The position numbers and the translations under genes were made by a program. The notes beneath the pieces were generated by a model that was given only the letters and a program-made list of their open reading frames with translations, was not told the DNA's origin and made no database searches. Positions 27,839-36,512 of a stretch of 64,000 nt of DNA are shown one piece after another (positions within the stretch are counted from its first letter, which is position 1; every line of letters begins with the position of its first letter). The DNA comes from Thalassotalea sp. HSM 43 (GTDB lineage: Bacteria > Pseudomonadota > Gammaproteobacteria > Enterobacterales > Alteromonadaceae): the NCBI RefSeq assembly GCF_004752005.1, contig NZ_CP038493.1, positions 186,001-250,000 on the forward strand, written 5' to 3'.

Positions 27839-28780
27839 ATGGTTGAGCAACAACTGGCACGTGTTGATTTGAATTTATTGGTATCACTATCGGTACTGTT
27901 AAAGTACCGCAACGTTTCCCGCGCGGCGGATGCCTTGTTTCTCTCACAATCGGCAATGAGTCGCACCTTAAATAGACTACGAGATTTGTTCGATGACCCA
28001 TTATTTCATCGCACTGCCACAGGCATCCTGCCAACGGATAAAGCCCTACAACTCGAAGCCATGCTGCCGGATCTACTTGAACACTTAAATCAATTTGTGC
28101 AAAAGGATGAATTTAACCCGGCTTTATGTGAATCCCATTTTAGTATTTCCTTACCTGCCGTCATGGGCTACACCAATATTTTGCCGCTATATCAAACCAT
28201 CATGGAGCAGGCACCTAACGTCAGTTTTTCAGAATTACCGGCACAAGAAAATCCATTACCTATGTTGGAATCTGGTCAATTGGACTTTGCTTTATCAATA
28301 AAGCGAGATCTGCCAAGTAGCTTTCTCGGTACGCCATTAGGAACCGTAGATGTGGTCATTATTGCTCGCAAAGGTCACCCATTAGCAGAGCAAAGCCATG
28401 TGACTCTCGAACAATGTGCGAAATACCCGTTTGCCGAACTTATGGTCGGCAATGAAAACACTCGTGATTTTAGAGGGCCCAGTGAAGAATTAATGCAACG
28501 GTTTAACGTCAAACGTCGAGTGCAATTTCGCTCGACTCAAGCCAGTAATCTGATCAAAGTATTACAAAACTCAAATTCGATCATGCCTTGTGTCAAAGGC
28601 CTATTGCAAGATCCATTGGTGAACAAAATATGCACCCCCATATTTCAATTTGACTTACCCAAAGACGTAAAAATTCAATTTATGTTGATTGAACATCGCC
28701 GCAGCGAGAATAGCCTAGATCACCAGTGGTTTCGTGAACATCTATTAAAACGAATCAGCACCTTCATTAATTTCCATTAA
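27839..28780 (+). CDS. LysR-family transcriptional regulator
   Basis: 313 residues. The N-terminal winged helix-turn-helix is typical: ARVDLNLLVSLSVLLKYRNV, SRAADALFLSQSAMSRTLNR, LFDDPLFHRT. It is followed by a LysR substrate-binding domain (about 95-300), with FALSIKRDLPSSF and VDVVIIARKGHPLA. The VDLNLL start resembles the NodD/NahR/LeuO branch. The effector is unknown. The next gene, an outer-membrane protein, lies 167 bp downstream on the same strand with its own leader, so a regulatory link is only suggested. Confidence 0.93.
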   Translation: MVEQQLARVDLNLLVSLSVLLKYRNVSRAADALFLSQSAMSRTLNRLRDLFDDPLFHRTATGILPTDKALQLEAMLPDLLEHLNQFVQKDEFNPALCESHFSISLPAVMGYTNILPLYQTIMEQAPNVSFSELPAQENPLPMLESGQLDFALSIKRDLPSSFLGTPLGTVDVVIIARKGHPLAEQSHVTLEQCAKYPFAELMVGNENTRDFRGPSEELMQRFNVKRRVQFRSTQASNLIKVLQNSNSIMPCVKGLLQDPLVNKICTPIFQFDLPKDVKIQFMLIEHRRSENSLDHQWFREHLLKRISTFINFH

Positions 28781-28947
28781 TACTCAATCTGTTAGCATAG
28801 GAAGCCGACTAATGCCTGTGCACAGCGCGTTTTTAACGCATTATGCACATATCGCATATCACCTACACATTTAAATCATTAGCCATCATAAATAGACATC
28901 ACTATAGTAGCGCCATTATATTTGATAGGTTATGACAGGCCCGATTG

Positions 28948-29736
28948 ATGAACATGAAGCTAATTATTGCAGCGACACTTGCTTTTGCGACGACCTCCGC
29001 CTTTGCTGATACCGGTAGTGCAAAAACTGAAAAAGATGAATGGCAGTTTGAGTTTACCCCCTTTGTTTGGGGTGCCAAAAATGAGGGTGAATCAGGCGCT
29101 TATCGTCAGGGCCCCGCAGGTCAAGAGCGCGGCAAACAATCAGAAGTCGACATAGATTTTCAAACCTTAATCGATCATACCGATGCCGCATTTATGGGTA
29201 ATTTTAACGCCCGTAAAGACAACTGGTTATTGTATTCCGAGCTGATTTACTTAGATGTCAATGACAAGCAATCTCTTGCCAATTATGGCGGTCAAGATGG
29301 TAATGTCCATATTGATATCGAAGGCTACGTATTTGATATGGGGGTTGGCTATAAAGTCTATGAATCGAGTGACACCGAGTTATATAGCTACATCGGGGCT
29401 CGCGCCATGGAAGTCGACACCAATATCCAAATTGAAACCGCCAATGGCGCTAATCAAGCGCAAATGGGCAGTGACTGGGTTGACCCTTTAGTGGGTATCC
29501 ACGTAATACATAAAATCAATAACACCTTCGCTGTGCAAGGCCGTTTGGAAACCGGTGGATTTGGCGTCGGCTCGGATGAATCTTATCTGGTTAGTGCGGT
29601 TTTGGATCATAAGCTCAGCGAAAATTGGTCATTAAAGTACTTTTATCGCTATATGGAAGTCGATTACAAAGACCAAGGTTTTATCTATAACATGGAAATA
29701 AGCGGTCCAGGTATGGGTATAACCTATCGCTTCTAA
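28948..29736 (+). CDS. Outer-membrane beta-barrel protein of unknown function
   Basis: 262 residues from ATG 28948 (a TTG one codon upstream and an ATG at 28954 are alternatives). A signal peptide ending in TSAFA at about residue 21 precedes alternating beta strands with aromatic ends: FEFTPFVWGAKNEG, WLLYSELIYLDV, YVFDMGVGYKVYE, LYSYIGARAM, LKYFYRYMEVDY and the terminal GPGMGITYRF, with the C-terminal Phe of BAM substrates. Size and pattern suggest an 8-stranded barrel. No specific family is recognised. It follows a LysR gene. Confidence 0.8.
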   Translation: MNMKLIIAATLAFATTSAFADTGSAKTEKDEWQFEFTPFVWGAKNEGESGAYRQGPAGQERGKQSEVDIDFQTLIDHTDAAFMGNFNARKDNWLLYSELIYLDVNDKQSLANYGGQDGNVHIDIEGYVFDMGVGYKVYESSDTELYSYIGARAMEVDTNIQIETANGANQAQMGSDWVDPLVGIHVIHKINNTFAVQGRLETGGFGVGSDESYLVSAVLDHKLSENWSLKYFYRYMEVDYKDQGFIYNMEISGPGMGITYRF

Positions 29737-29762
29737 CCGCGTTTCAGCGTTTAGTCTTTCTC

Positions 29763-29801
29763 AGCACAAGTGCAATCATCTCGACAGTGGCTTGTGCTTT
29801 T
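29763..29801 (+). terminator. Probable terminator of the outer-membrane protein gene
   Basis: AGCACAAG/CTTGTGCT with a 20-base loop and a short TTTT tail, 27 bases after the stop codon. The loop is long and the tail short, so it is weaker than the others. Confidence 0.6.
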
Positions 29802-29968
29802 GCCCTTCCCTGCATTTATTTACGCCTCTAGCCCGATTCGACACGAACTCGCTAGAGGTCAGCTCTATTAACATCGAATGGCGCTTTCTCTAGCAAGCAG
29901 ATGCAAGCTGGTGATTTTATCGCTATAATAGCCGCCTTTTTATTTACCCTAATTTGTCGAATTTATTG

Positions 29969-30766
29969 ATGTCTGATTACTCATTACGTTTCGGTGGTAT
30001 TGAACGCTTATACGGTGTGCAAGCTGCGAGCGATATTAAAGAAGCACATTTTTGTGTTATTGGCATTGGCGGTGTTGGCTCTTGGGCGGCAGAAGCATTG
30101 GCACGTAATGGTGTTGGTAACATCACCTTAATTGATTTGGATGATATTTGCATCACCAATACCAACCGTCAAATCCACGCCTTGGCTGACACCGTTGGCG
30201 AAAGCAAAGTTGATGTCATGGCACAACGCCTGCGTCAAATAAATCCCGACTGTCAGGTCAATGAAGTTGATGACTTTGTCACCGAAGACAATTTAGCCGA
30301 GTTATTGCAGCAAGGTTTTGACTATGTCATTGATGCCATTGACTCGGTAAAAGTCAAAACCGCCATTATTCAGCATTGCAAACGTAATAAGATTCCGATT
30401 ATCACCATAGGTGGTGCCGGTGGGCAAACCGATCCCAGCAAAATAGCGATTTGCGATTTAAGCAAAACCTATCAAGATCCGTTATTAGCCAAGGTAAAAA
30501 ATCAATTGCGTCGCCAATTTAACTACCCGCGTGAGGGCAAGCGTAAATTCGCTATCGATGCGGTATTTTCATCTGAACAACTAAAATACCCGGCGCAAGA
30601 TGGCAGCGTTTGTCATGCGAAACAAAATAATGAGGGTGCGATGCGACTCGATTGCAGCGGTGGTTTTGGTGCGGCGACACATGTTACCGCCAGTTTTGCC
30701 TTCTTCGCCGTTGCTAAGTCGATGGAAAAATACCTCGCTCGTAAGCAACGTCAACGAAAAGGCTAA
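29969..30766 (+). CDS. tcdA: tRNA threonylcarbamoyladenosine dehydratase
   Basis: 265 residues from ATG 29969 (the TTG at 29954 is less likely). TcdA, an E1-like enzyme, cyclises t6A37 in tRNA to ct6A with ATP. Motifs include RFGGIERLYG, the nucleotide-binding GIGGVGSWAAEALARNGVG, LIDLDDICITNTNRQIHAL, the DAIDSVKVK segment, IITIGGAGGQTDP and the C-terminal DCSGGFGAATHVTASF. The product is cytoplasmic and the gene stands alone. A heptamer repeat array follows directly after the stop codon. Confidence 0.96.
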   Translation: MSDYSLRFGGIERLYGVQAASDIKEAHFCVIGIGGVGSWAAEALARNGVGNITLIDLDDICITNTNRQIHALADTVGESKVDVMAQRLRQINPDCQVNEVDDFVTEDNLAELLQQGFDYVIDAIDSVKVKTAIIQHCKRNKIPIITIGGAGGQTDPSKIAICDLSKTYQDPLLAKVKNQLRRQFNYPREGKRKFAIDAVFSSEQLKYPAQDGSVCHAKQNNEGAMRLDCSGGFGAATHVTASFAFFAVAKSMEKYLARKQRQRKG

Positions 30767-30772
30767 AGCGTA

Positions 30773-30856
30773 GAGCTAAAGGCTAAGTTCTATCAACTAA
30801 GTGCTATGAACTAAGAACTAAGAACTAAGAACTAAGGGCTAAGGGCTAAGGGCTAA
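30773..30856. repeat. Heptamer tandem repeat (about 12 in-phase units) after tcdA
   Basis: Twelve in-register 7-mers, beginning at 30773: GAGCTAA, AGGCTAA, GTTCTAT, CAACTAA, GTGCTAT, then four GAACTAA (30808-30835) and three GGGCTAA (30836-30856). Since every unit carries a TAA in one frame, the array closes that frame. The 13-mer CTAAGGGCTAAGG recurs at 41321-41333. Likely a slippage-prone minisatellite. Confidence 0.9.
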
Positions 30857-30864
30857 CGAAGAAT

Positions 30865-30897
30865 AAAAAGGGATTGACCTCACGTCGATCCCTTTTT
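30865..30897. terminator. Bidirectional terminator between tcdA and rhodanese gene
   Basis: AAAAAGGGAT/ATCCCTTTTT with a 13-base loop; it serves tcdA on the plus strand and the rhodanese gene on the minus strand. Confidence 0.9.
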
Positions 30898-30928
30898 CGT
30901 TTTAGCGCGACATCTGTTCGAGTTAACG

Positions 30929-31276
30929 TTAAGAAAATGCCGAAATAACCGCATCACTTTTACAGCTGATCGCCGTCACGTGTTGATAACCAAGGCGCAT
31001 AATCGACTCTGCTGCTAACGACGCTCGTACTCCAGCGGCACAATGCAAATATATCGGCTGTGTTGCATCTTTAACCAACTCCAATAATTTTGCTTCAAGA
31101 ATGCCTCGGGGAATATTCACCGCGTCACTGGCCATTCCTTTGGCACATTCTGCCGGTTCTCTGACATCAACAAGCAAGCCAGGTTTTTGTTGCAATTCAA
31201 GTTGAGCTTGCTCTGCACTAATGCGACGAATGTTTGGATATACACCGGTCATAAGTTCGGGCATGGTTTTTAACAT
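30929..31276 (-). CDS. Single-domain rhodanese-like protein
   Basis: 115 residues from ATG 31276, chosen because GAGGT lies six bases upstream; an ATG at 31300 would add eight residues. The rhodanese fold is visible: RISAEQAQLELQQ, LLVDVREPAECAKG, AVNIPRGILE and the active-site loop HCAAGVRAS with Cys79 as the persulfide carrier. It probably handles sulfane sulfur in the cytoplasm. It is divergent from an AhpD/CMD-like gene across a region with two CTAA-NN-TTAG operators, so the two are probably co-regulated. Confidence 0.9.
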   Translation of the reverse strand: MLKTMPELMTGVYPNIRRISAEQAQLELQQKPGLLVDVREPAECAKGMASDAVNIPRGILEAKLLELVKDATQPIYLHCAAGVRASLAAESIMRLGYQHVTAISCKSDAVISAFS

Positions 31277-31338
31277 GTTATCTACCTCATATACTGTCAT
31301 ATTGCCGTATTATATAAGAGCCCAGTATATTAGCAACA

Positions 31339-31365
31339 ACTAATATTAGTATTATCTAATGTTAG
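31339..31365. promoter_or_regulatory. Tandem palindromic operator between rhodanese and CMD genes
   Basis: ACTAATATTAGT (31339-31350, perfect palindrome) and CTAATGTTAG (31356-31365) share a CTAA-NN-TTAG core, with centres 16 bp apart, in the middle of a divergent promoter region. ArsR-type repressors of rhodanese operons bind comparable short A/T palindromes; which regulator acts here is unknown. Confidence 0.6.
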
Positions 31366-31427
31366 GTATATAATAAAATCAACTTTATTTACCTAAAACA
31401 CATGTTCTGATAAAGGTGGAATGATTG

Positions 31428-31772
31428 ATGAATTATACCGAAGCAACACAAAATATTTCTAAGCAATTAAACAAATTCCGTAAAGAGCAAAACCCGGTTT
31501 TTGGCGGTTTTTCTGCAATGGCACGAGGCTGCTCGCAAGACGGTGCCCTGTCTGCGAAAACCAAGGAATTCATAGCAACCGCAGTCGCTATCGCGAACCG
31601 TTGTGAAGGCTGTATTGGTTTTCATGTAAAAGCGTTGATAAATATGGGCACAAGCTACGCAGAATTTAAAGAAGTATGTGAGGTAGCTATGTATATGGGC
31701 GGCGGCCCATCGGTTATGACGGTTGCCGAAGCGATGCAAGCGTGGGAAGAATTTGATGGTCCCCAAACATAA
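31428..31772 (+). CDS. AhpD-like / carboxymuconolactone decarboxylase family protein
   Basis: 114 residues from ATG 31428 (after GGTGGA; the TTG at 31425 is less likely). The CMD family motif is present: KTKEFIATAVAIANRCEGCI, then GFHVKALINMG, with a CxxC pair and the downstream His of AhpD-like proteins, and a C-terminal helix VCEVAMYMGGGPSVM. Such proteins use the redox-active cysteines as small disulfide reductases or peroxidases. Divergence from a rhodanese gene points to thiol or reactive-sulfur metabolism, as inference. Confidence 0.92.
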   Translation: MNYTEATQNISKQLNKFRKEQNPVFGGFSAMARGCSQDGALSAKTKEFIATAVAIANRCEGCIGFHVKALINMGTSYAEFKEVCEVAMYMGGGPSVMTVAEAMQAWEEFDGPQT

Positions 31773-31878
31773 CGCTCTTTGCCTGTAAATAAACGCAATT
31801 GACCGCATTTTTAATACCTTAGCACTTGCTTTAAGCGCTCAAATCCGTACTCTACAACGCATATAATTAATTTTGGAT

Positions 31879-33108
31879 ATGATGATGACGAATAACGGAA
31901 TTGGCGGCTCTACAGCAGAGTTGGAGTTAGCAAAATTAACCGACATGACCAGCGATGTTGAGGCGATTACTGAGCAAGAATTCAGTCAACGGGTCAATAA
32001 AGCGCAAGCGATAATGCGCGAGCATAATATTGCCGCAACCTACGTAAACGCAGGTACCAATTTATACTATTTCACCGGCACTCGCTGGTACGCTTCCGAG
32101 CGCATGGTTGGCGCGATTATTCCCGCCAATGGCGATATTGAATATATTGCTCCACATTTTGAAATTGATACCCTTGAACAATTTATGGTGATCAAGGGCA
32201 AGGTCAACAGTTGGCACGAACATATCAGTCCATATCAAACATTCGTTGATGCGTTAGCCAATATGGGCATTAAAGATGGCGATATCGCCATTGATGAGTC
32301 TACCGCATTTTTTATTGCCAATGGCATTCAGCAAACAGCAAAACAGCTTAAGTTAATTGACGCTAAAGTGGTTACCGCAGGTTGCCGTATGCAAAAATCT
32401 GCTGCCGAAATCGCCCTATTACAGCGTGCCAAAGATATGACCTTAGAAGTGCACAAAGCAGCGGCGCGCATTCTACGCCAAGGTATAACAACAAAGGAAG
32501 TCGAGTCGTTTATTAACGAAGCACATAAACGCCTTGGTGCACCGGCAGGCTCTTATTTTTGTATTGTATTATTTGGCGAAGATTCCGCCTACCCGCATGG
32601 TGTCGCTAACCCTAAAGCGCTTGAGCACAATGACATTGTCTTGATCGATACAGGCTGCCAATTGCACGGTTATAATTCTGATATCACTCGCACTTATGTG
32701 TTTGGTGAAGCCAATCAACGCCAACGCCAAGTTTGGCAAGATGAAAAAGACGCGCAGCTTAAAGCATTTGCAGCGGCGCAAATTGGTCAACCTTGCAGTG
32801 TCGCCGACAAAGCGGCCCGTGATTTCTTATGCGAACAAGGCTACGGTCCTGACTACAATTTACCCGGTTTGCCGCATCGTACAGGACACGGTATCGGGCT
32901 GGACATCCATGAATGGCCTTATTTAGTGCTAAGTGAGCAAACGCCACTGGCAAACGGTATGTGTTTCTCAAATGAGCCAATGCTTTGTCTTCCAGGTGAA
33001 TTTGGTGTGCGTTTGGAAGATCATTTTTATATGACCGAGAACGGCCCTAAATGGTTTACCGAGCCTGCCCATAGCATCGACGATCCGTTTGGTTATCACG
33101 CTGGCTAA
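31879..33108 (+). CDS. M24-family metallopeptidase (Xaa-Pro peptidase-like)
   Basis: 409 residues from ATG 31879 (three consecutive ATG codons; a TTG at 31873 is unlikely). An N-terminal creatinase-type domain (about 40-175) precedes the pita-bread catalytic domain. All five metal ligands are visible: Asp in LIDTGCQLHGY, Asp in NSDITRTYVF, His in RTGHGIGLDIHE, Glu in SNEPMLC and Glu in GVRLEDHF. It is probably a cytoplasmic Xaa-Pro dipeptidase or aminopeptidase. The next gene, a sulfotransferase-like protein, starts 5 bases after its stop. Confidence 0.92.
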   Translation: MMMTNNGIGGSTAELELAKLTDMTSDVEAITEQEFSQRVNKAQAIMREHNIAATYVNAGTNLYYFTGTRWYASERMVGAIIPANGDIEYIAPHFEIDTLEQFMVIKGKVNSWHEHISPYQTFVDALANMGIKDGDIAIDESTAFFIANGIQQTAKQLKLIDAKVVTAGCRMQKSAAEIALLQRAKDMTLEVHKAAARILRQGITTKEVESFINEAHKRLGAPAGSYFCIVLFGEDSAYPHGVANPKALEHNDIVLIDTGCQLHGYNSDITRTYVFGEANQRQRQVWQDEKDAQLKAFAAAQIGQPCSVADKAARDFLCEQGYGPDYNLPGLPHRTGHGIGLDIHEWPYLVLSEQTPLANGMCFSNEPMLCLPGEFGVRLEDHFYMTENGPKWFTEPAHSIDDPFGYHAG

Positions 33109-33112
33109 ACCC

Positions 33113-33793
33113 ATGAATGACGCTGCACCACAAATGAAGGGTAAAATCTTCATTATCGGCTTACCACGCACCGCAACCACCAGCGTCTGCGTGGCAATGC
33201 TCGATTTAGGTTTTAACGTCGCCCACACTTGCTATACCAAACGTTGCTTAGCACAGGCTAATGTGATTGCAGACACACCAGTGTTTAGCGATTACCAAGG
33301 TTTAGACAAAGCGTTTCCTGGCAGTCGTTTTATTTATCTAGAACGAGATATGCAGCCATGGATTGCATCCATTAGGCGCCTATTGCAACGAATGCACGAT
33401 AACCTAGTTCGTCAACATGGTGGCTTTAATCCCTACATCAAACACAGTTTTTTGCAGGTGTTTAGTCCATACAGCGCCGATATGCTGCAACATGATTCGT
33501 TGCTAGCCGATTGTTATCGACGTCATCAACAACAGGTATTCAATTACTTTCAAGGTCGAGAGCAGGATCTATTATCGATTAAGGTGAGTGACGCAGATGC
33601 TTTTAGTCGCTTATGTGCGTTTGTTGGTGTTGATGCGCCTGCCGAACACCCTGGCTTTGAACCGATAAACGTTGCAGGCAAAGTCATCGCCTGGAATAAA
33701 ATCAGGCACCCGAATAAAGTCGATTCGAGCCATCGAGGGCGAATCGATGCTGATTTATTTTTGCATCTATCTAGCCTCGAATCCGCTAACTGA
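33113..33793 (+). CDS. Sulfotransferase-like protein
   Basis: 226 residues from ATG 33113, immediately after the M24 stop codon; the frame extends upstream to a TTG inside the peptidase gene. IIGLPRTATTSV is the 5'-phosphosulfate-binding loop of PAPS-dependent sulfotransferases, which resembles a P-loop. FPGSRFIYLERD with WIASIRRLL resembles the 3'-phosphate-binding region. No signal peptide or membrane helix. The acceptor is unknown. Tight coupling to an M24 peptidase is unusual for the family. Confidence 0.78.
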   Translation: MNDAAPQMKGKIFIIGLPRTATTSVCVAMLDLGFNVAHTCYTKRCLAQANVIADTPVFSDYQGLDKAFPGSRFIYLERDMQPWIASIRRLLQRMHDNLVRQHGGFNPYIKHSFLQVFSPYSADMLQHDSLLADCYRRHQQQVFNYFQGREQDLLSIKVSDADAFSRLCAFVGVDAPAEHPGFEPINVAGKVIAWNKIRHPNKVDSSHRGRIDADLFLHLSSLESAN

Positions 33794-33894
33794 TATACTA
33801 GGGTAAGTTGTCGATATTAAAGCCGCTTGTAAGACAAGAAAATCACCACCTATGTATCGACTGAATTTTTATTTTTTACAACAATGACAATACT

Positions 33895-34452
33895 ATGGCA
33901 TTACTAGAATACATTCCCTTAATTATATTTTTCATCTTTTATAAAACTCACGATATTTTCGTCGCGACCGGTGCGTTGATTGTTGCTACCGTCATCCATA
34001 TGGCATTTTTAAAGATTAAAAAGCACCCGATCCCAAATCGACAATGGGTCATATTCGCGCTTATTGTTGGCTTTGGTAGTCTAACGATTATCTTTAATGA
34101 TGATACCTTCATTAAGTGGAAAGTATCGATTATTAATGGCCTATTCGCAGTTGCCTTGCTGGTTGGTAAATACGTTTTTAACAAGAACTTACTGCAAAGT
34201 TTTCTTGGTGAGCAATTTCAATTGCCTGAAAGCGTATGGACTAAATTCAACCTTGCATGGGTTGGTTTTTTCATTGTCTGCGCTGTTTCAAACTGGTACG
34301 TCGCGTTTAACTATGACCAACAAACCTGGGTCAATTTCAAAGTATTTGGCCTAACCGCAATGACCTTTATCTTTGCCATTGTATCGGTGGTATCGGTATT
34401 TAAGTATTTACCGGAAGACGATGAAAGCAGCCCGCAAAAGGACAAAGAATAA
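33895..34452 (+). CDS. yciB: Septation protein A / inner-membrane-spanning protein YciB
   Basis: 185 residues with five or six membrane helices. Family motifs are clear: [15 protein letters not shown] at the N-terminus, [43 protein letters not shown]-type [17 protein letters not shown] and [11 protein letters not shown]. YciB (IspZ) proteins affect cell-envelope integrity and septation; the biochemical role is not settled. It shares one base with the following yciI gene (TAATG), so the two are coupled. Confidence 0.95.
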   Translation: MALLEYIPLIIFFIFYKTHDIFVATGALIVATVIHMAFLKIKKHPIPNRQWVIFALIVGFGSLTIIFNDDTFIKWKVSIINGLFAVALLVGKYVFNKNLLQSFLGEQFQLPESVWTKFNLAWVGFFIVCAVSNWYVAFNYDQQTWVNFKVFGLTAMTFIFAIVSVVSVFKYLPEDDESSPQKDKE

Positions 34453-34754
34453 TGTGGTACATGATTTACAGTGAAGATGTTGATAATTCACTGCAAAAAC
34501 GTTTATCCGTGCGTGATAAACATCTCGCACGTTTGCAGCAATTGCAAGATCAAGGTCGGCTGCTAATTGCTGGACCGTTGCCAGCCATAGACAGTGACGA
34601 CCCAGGTCAGTCTGGTTTTACCGGTTCGCTTTTGGTCATCGACTTTGATTCATTAGACGCAGCTAAAGCTTGGGCTGATGCCGATCCGTACATTGCTGCC
34701 GGCGTATACAAAAACGTCACCGTAAAACCCTTCAAAAAAGTGTTGGGTGTGTAG
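34452..34754 (+). CDS. yciI: YciI-family protein
   Basis: 100 residues with a ferredoxin-like fold of the YciI/DGPF family: [41 protein letters not shown] (here abbreviated as HLARL...AGPLP), [21 protein letters not shown] and [12 protein letters not shown]. The His and Asp of the family pocket are retained, but the reaction is unknown in most members. Translationally coupled to yciB. Confidence 0.93.
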   Translation: MWYMIYSEDVDNSLQKRLSVRDKHLARLQQLQDQGRLLIAGPLPAIDSDDPGQSGFTGSLLVIDFDSLDAAKAWADADPYIAAGVYKNVTVKPFKKVLGV

Positions 34755-34783
34755 CTCATCAGATAATTCGTAAGGAGCCAGAT

Positions 34784-35215
34784 ATGCAATATACGTTACT
34801 GTCTGGCGCCTGCATTACTTGTCTATTATGTGCCGTGGGCTTGTTGCCCTACTCGCCTCAATCGATTGCCAAATCTGCATTAAATAACCACCAGTGTGAC
34901 GCTCACAGTGACAGCCAAGTTGCCTTGTCTGAATGCCTCGATGTGCACATCAAAACGTTAGATAGCCAGTATCAAGATTTACTCTTCACCTTAGAGAAAC
35001 AAGTCAAGGAACTTGCCAGTATCACCGGTCGCGACGATGCCGTCATAGCCATGCAGCAAGCTAATCAGGCGTTTAGCGGATATAGGCTAAAACAATGTCA
35101 ATTGCATTATCAGTTAATGGCACCAGGCAGTGGTGCAGGCATTGAATATAAACGTTGTTATATTCGGCTTACTCAGGCACGGATGAGTACCTTACAAACG
35201 CAGCTATCAAACTAA
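34784..35215 (+). CDS. Secreted LprI-domain (DUF1311) protein
   Basis: 143 residues; ATG after AAGGAG. A signal peptide or membrane anchor covers about residues 1-29. The mature domain has the LprI pattern of paired cysteines: C in HQCDAHSDSQV, ALSECLDVHIKTLDSQYQDL, FSGYRLKQCQLHY and IEYKRCYIRLTQARMSTL, four Cys able to form two disulfides. Some LprI-domain proteins inhibit lysozyme; many are uncharacterised. It follows yciI by 29 bp in the same direction. Confidence 0.85.
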   Translation: MQYTLLSGACITCLLCAVGLLPYSPQSIAKSALNNHQCDAHSDSQVALSECLDVHIKTLDSQYQDLLFTLEKQVKELASITGRDDAVIAMQQANQAFSGYRLKQCQLHYQLMAPGSGAGIEYKRCYIRLTQARMSTLQTQLSN

Positions 35216-35238
35216 CAAAATATGATTGTAGAATGGCC

Positions 35239-35261
35239 AAAGCGAGCTAGTTTCTCGCTTT
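35239..35261 (+). terminator. Weak terminator hairpin after the LprI-like gene
   Basis: AAAGCGAG/CTCGCTTT with a 7-base loop, 24 bases after the stop. It is followed by GCGTTTACTTT and not by an unbroken T-run, so the terminator call is tentative. Confidence 0.5.
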
Positions 35262-35308
35262 GCGTTTACTTTACGTGTAGTTTTTCCTATTGCTCTGTAA
35301 CCTAGATT

Positions 35309-36391
35309 TTAGCTCGGCTCATTGTCTGTTTTTAGCTCATTTTCAGGCTTTAACTTATCTTCAACTTCATCTTCATCACCAAGCATCACCGCTAACCACT
35401 TGCCCTCTTCTGAGCTTTCCAAGGCAATTTTAATGATCATGGTTAAGGGCACGGACAACAACATACCGACGGTGCCGAGTAACCAGCCCCAAAATATCAA
35501 TGACAAGAACACCACAAGGGTCGATAAACCCAGGCCTTTGCCTAAAAACCTAGGTTCAACCATGTTGCCCATTACCGTATTGATCACCATGTAGCCTGCA
35601 CCTATGGCTAATGCCACACTTGGATCAAACTGAACAAATGCTAATAACACCGCCGGTACCGCAGCAATAATAGAACCAATATTTGGAATATAGTTAAACA
35701 GGAATGCCAAGACTCCCCAAAGAATAAAGAAATCTAATCCGATCACCCAAAGCATCACCGAAACCAATGTTCCGGTTAGTAAACTGACCCAGGTTTTTAT
35801 CGCCACGTACTGATTTACAGACGTAAGAAAACGGTCAATTCGCTCTATTTTCATCTCTGGATCTTTCAATGCCAAATGCAATTTCCCAGAGATACTTGAT
35901 GCTTCAAATAACATAAACACCACAGTCAATAAGATCAAAAACACATTGGCCATGATGCCACCAAAGCCAGATAGCATATCGGCAGCAAAGCCCATCGCCG
36001 CACTGGGATCAAGATACTGTACCAACAACTTTGATGAGACATTGATATTGTAATCTGCGAGTTTGTCTATTAAGCCAGCGAATTTTTGCGTAATTTGAGC
36101 TTTGTATTCCGGCATTAATAACGACAATTCATTTAATGAATTGCCAATCAAGCCGGCCAAAGTCATACCTATTCCAACGAATAAGGCGATAATCAGCACA
36201 ATAGCCAAAGCCTTGGGCACCTTATATTGTTCAGCCTTGGTGACCAGTGGGTTGCACATAATGGCAATAAATACAGAGAGTAAAAACGGGATAAGGATAT
36301 TACTGGCGGTTTTAATGCCTGCCATGATGACAACAAGGCAGGTTAATATTAACAGTACGCGCACCGCACCAGTATGCTTTATAGTGGTCAT
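35309..36391 (-). CDS. AI-2E family permease (UPF0118)
   Basis: 360 residues with about eight membrane helices and an acidic, charged C-terminal tail (residues 335-360). The family core NYIPNIGSIIAAVPAVLLAF is followed by VMGNMVEPRFLGKGLGLS and FWGWLLGTVGMLLSVPL, as in TqsA, YdiK and PerM. Members export or exchange small molecules, including AI-2 or Na+/H+ in some cases; the substrate here is not predictable. It is monocistronic and divergent from the yfcH-like gene. Confidence 0.92.
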   Translation of the reverse strand: MTTIKHTGAVRVLLILTCLVVIMAGIKTASNILIPFLLSVFIAIMCNPLVTKAEQYKVPKALAIVLIIALFVGIGMTLAGLIGNSLNELSLLMPEYKAQITQKFAGLIDKLADYNINVSSKLLVQYLDPSAAMGFAADMLSGFGGIMANVFLILLTVVFMLFEASSISGKLHLALKDPEMKIERIDRFLTSVNQYVAIKTWVSLLTGTLVSVMLWVIGLDFFILWGVLAFLFNYIPNIGSIIAAVPAVLLAFVQFDPSVALAIGAGYMVINTVMGNMVEPRFLGKGLGLSTLVVFLSLIFWGWLLGTVGMLLSVPLTMIIKIALESSEEGKWLAVMLGDEDEVEDKLKPENELKTDNEPS

Positions 36392-36512
36392 GTTGATAAC
36401 TTAACTAGTTATTTTTTAGTATGTTTTTACCTTAACAAAGTTCGCTTAAAAGGTATATGAGCGGTGCTAAAAATGTTCCTATCGTCTACACTTAAGGCAA
36501 TACAGACTTGCT

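Noticed and set aside
30773-30856. Heptamer array considered as CRISPR
   Set aside because: Units are contiguous 7-mers without spacers and no cas genes are present.
31288-31310. TACTGTCATATTGCCGTA near the rhodanese start considered as a LexA box
   Set aside because: The second half lacks ACAG, so it does not meet CTGT-N8-ACAG.
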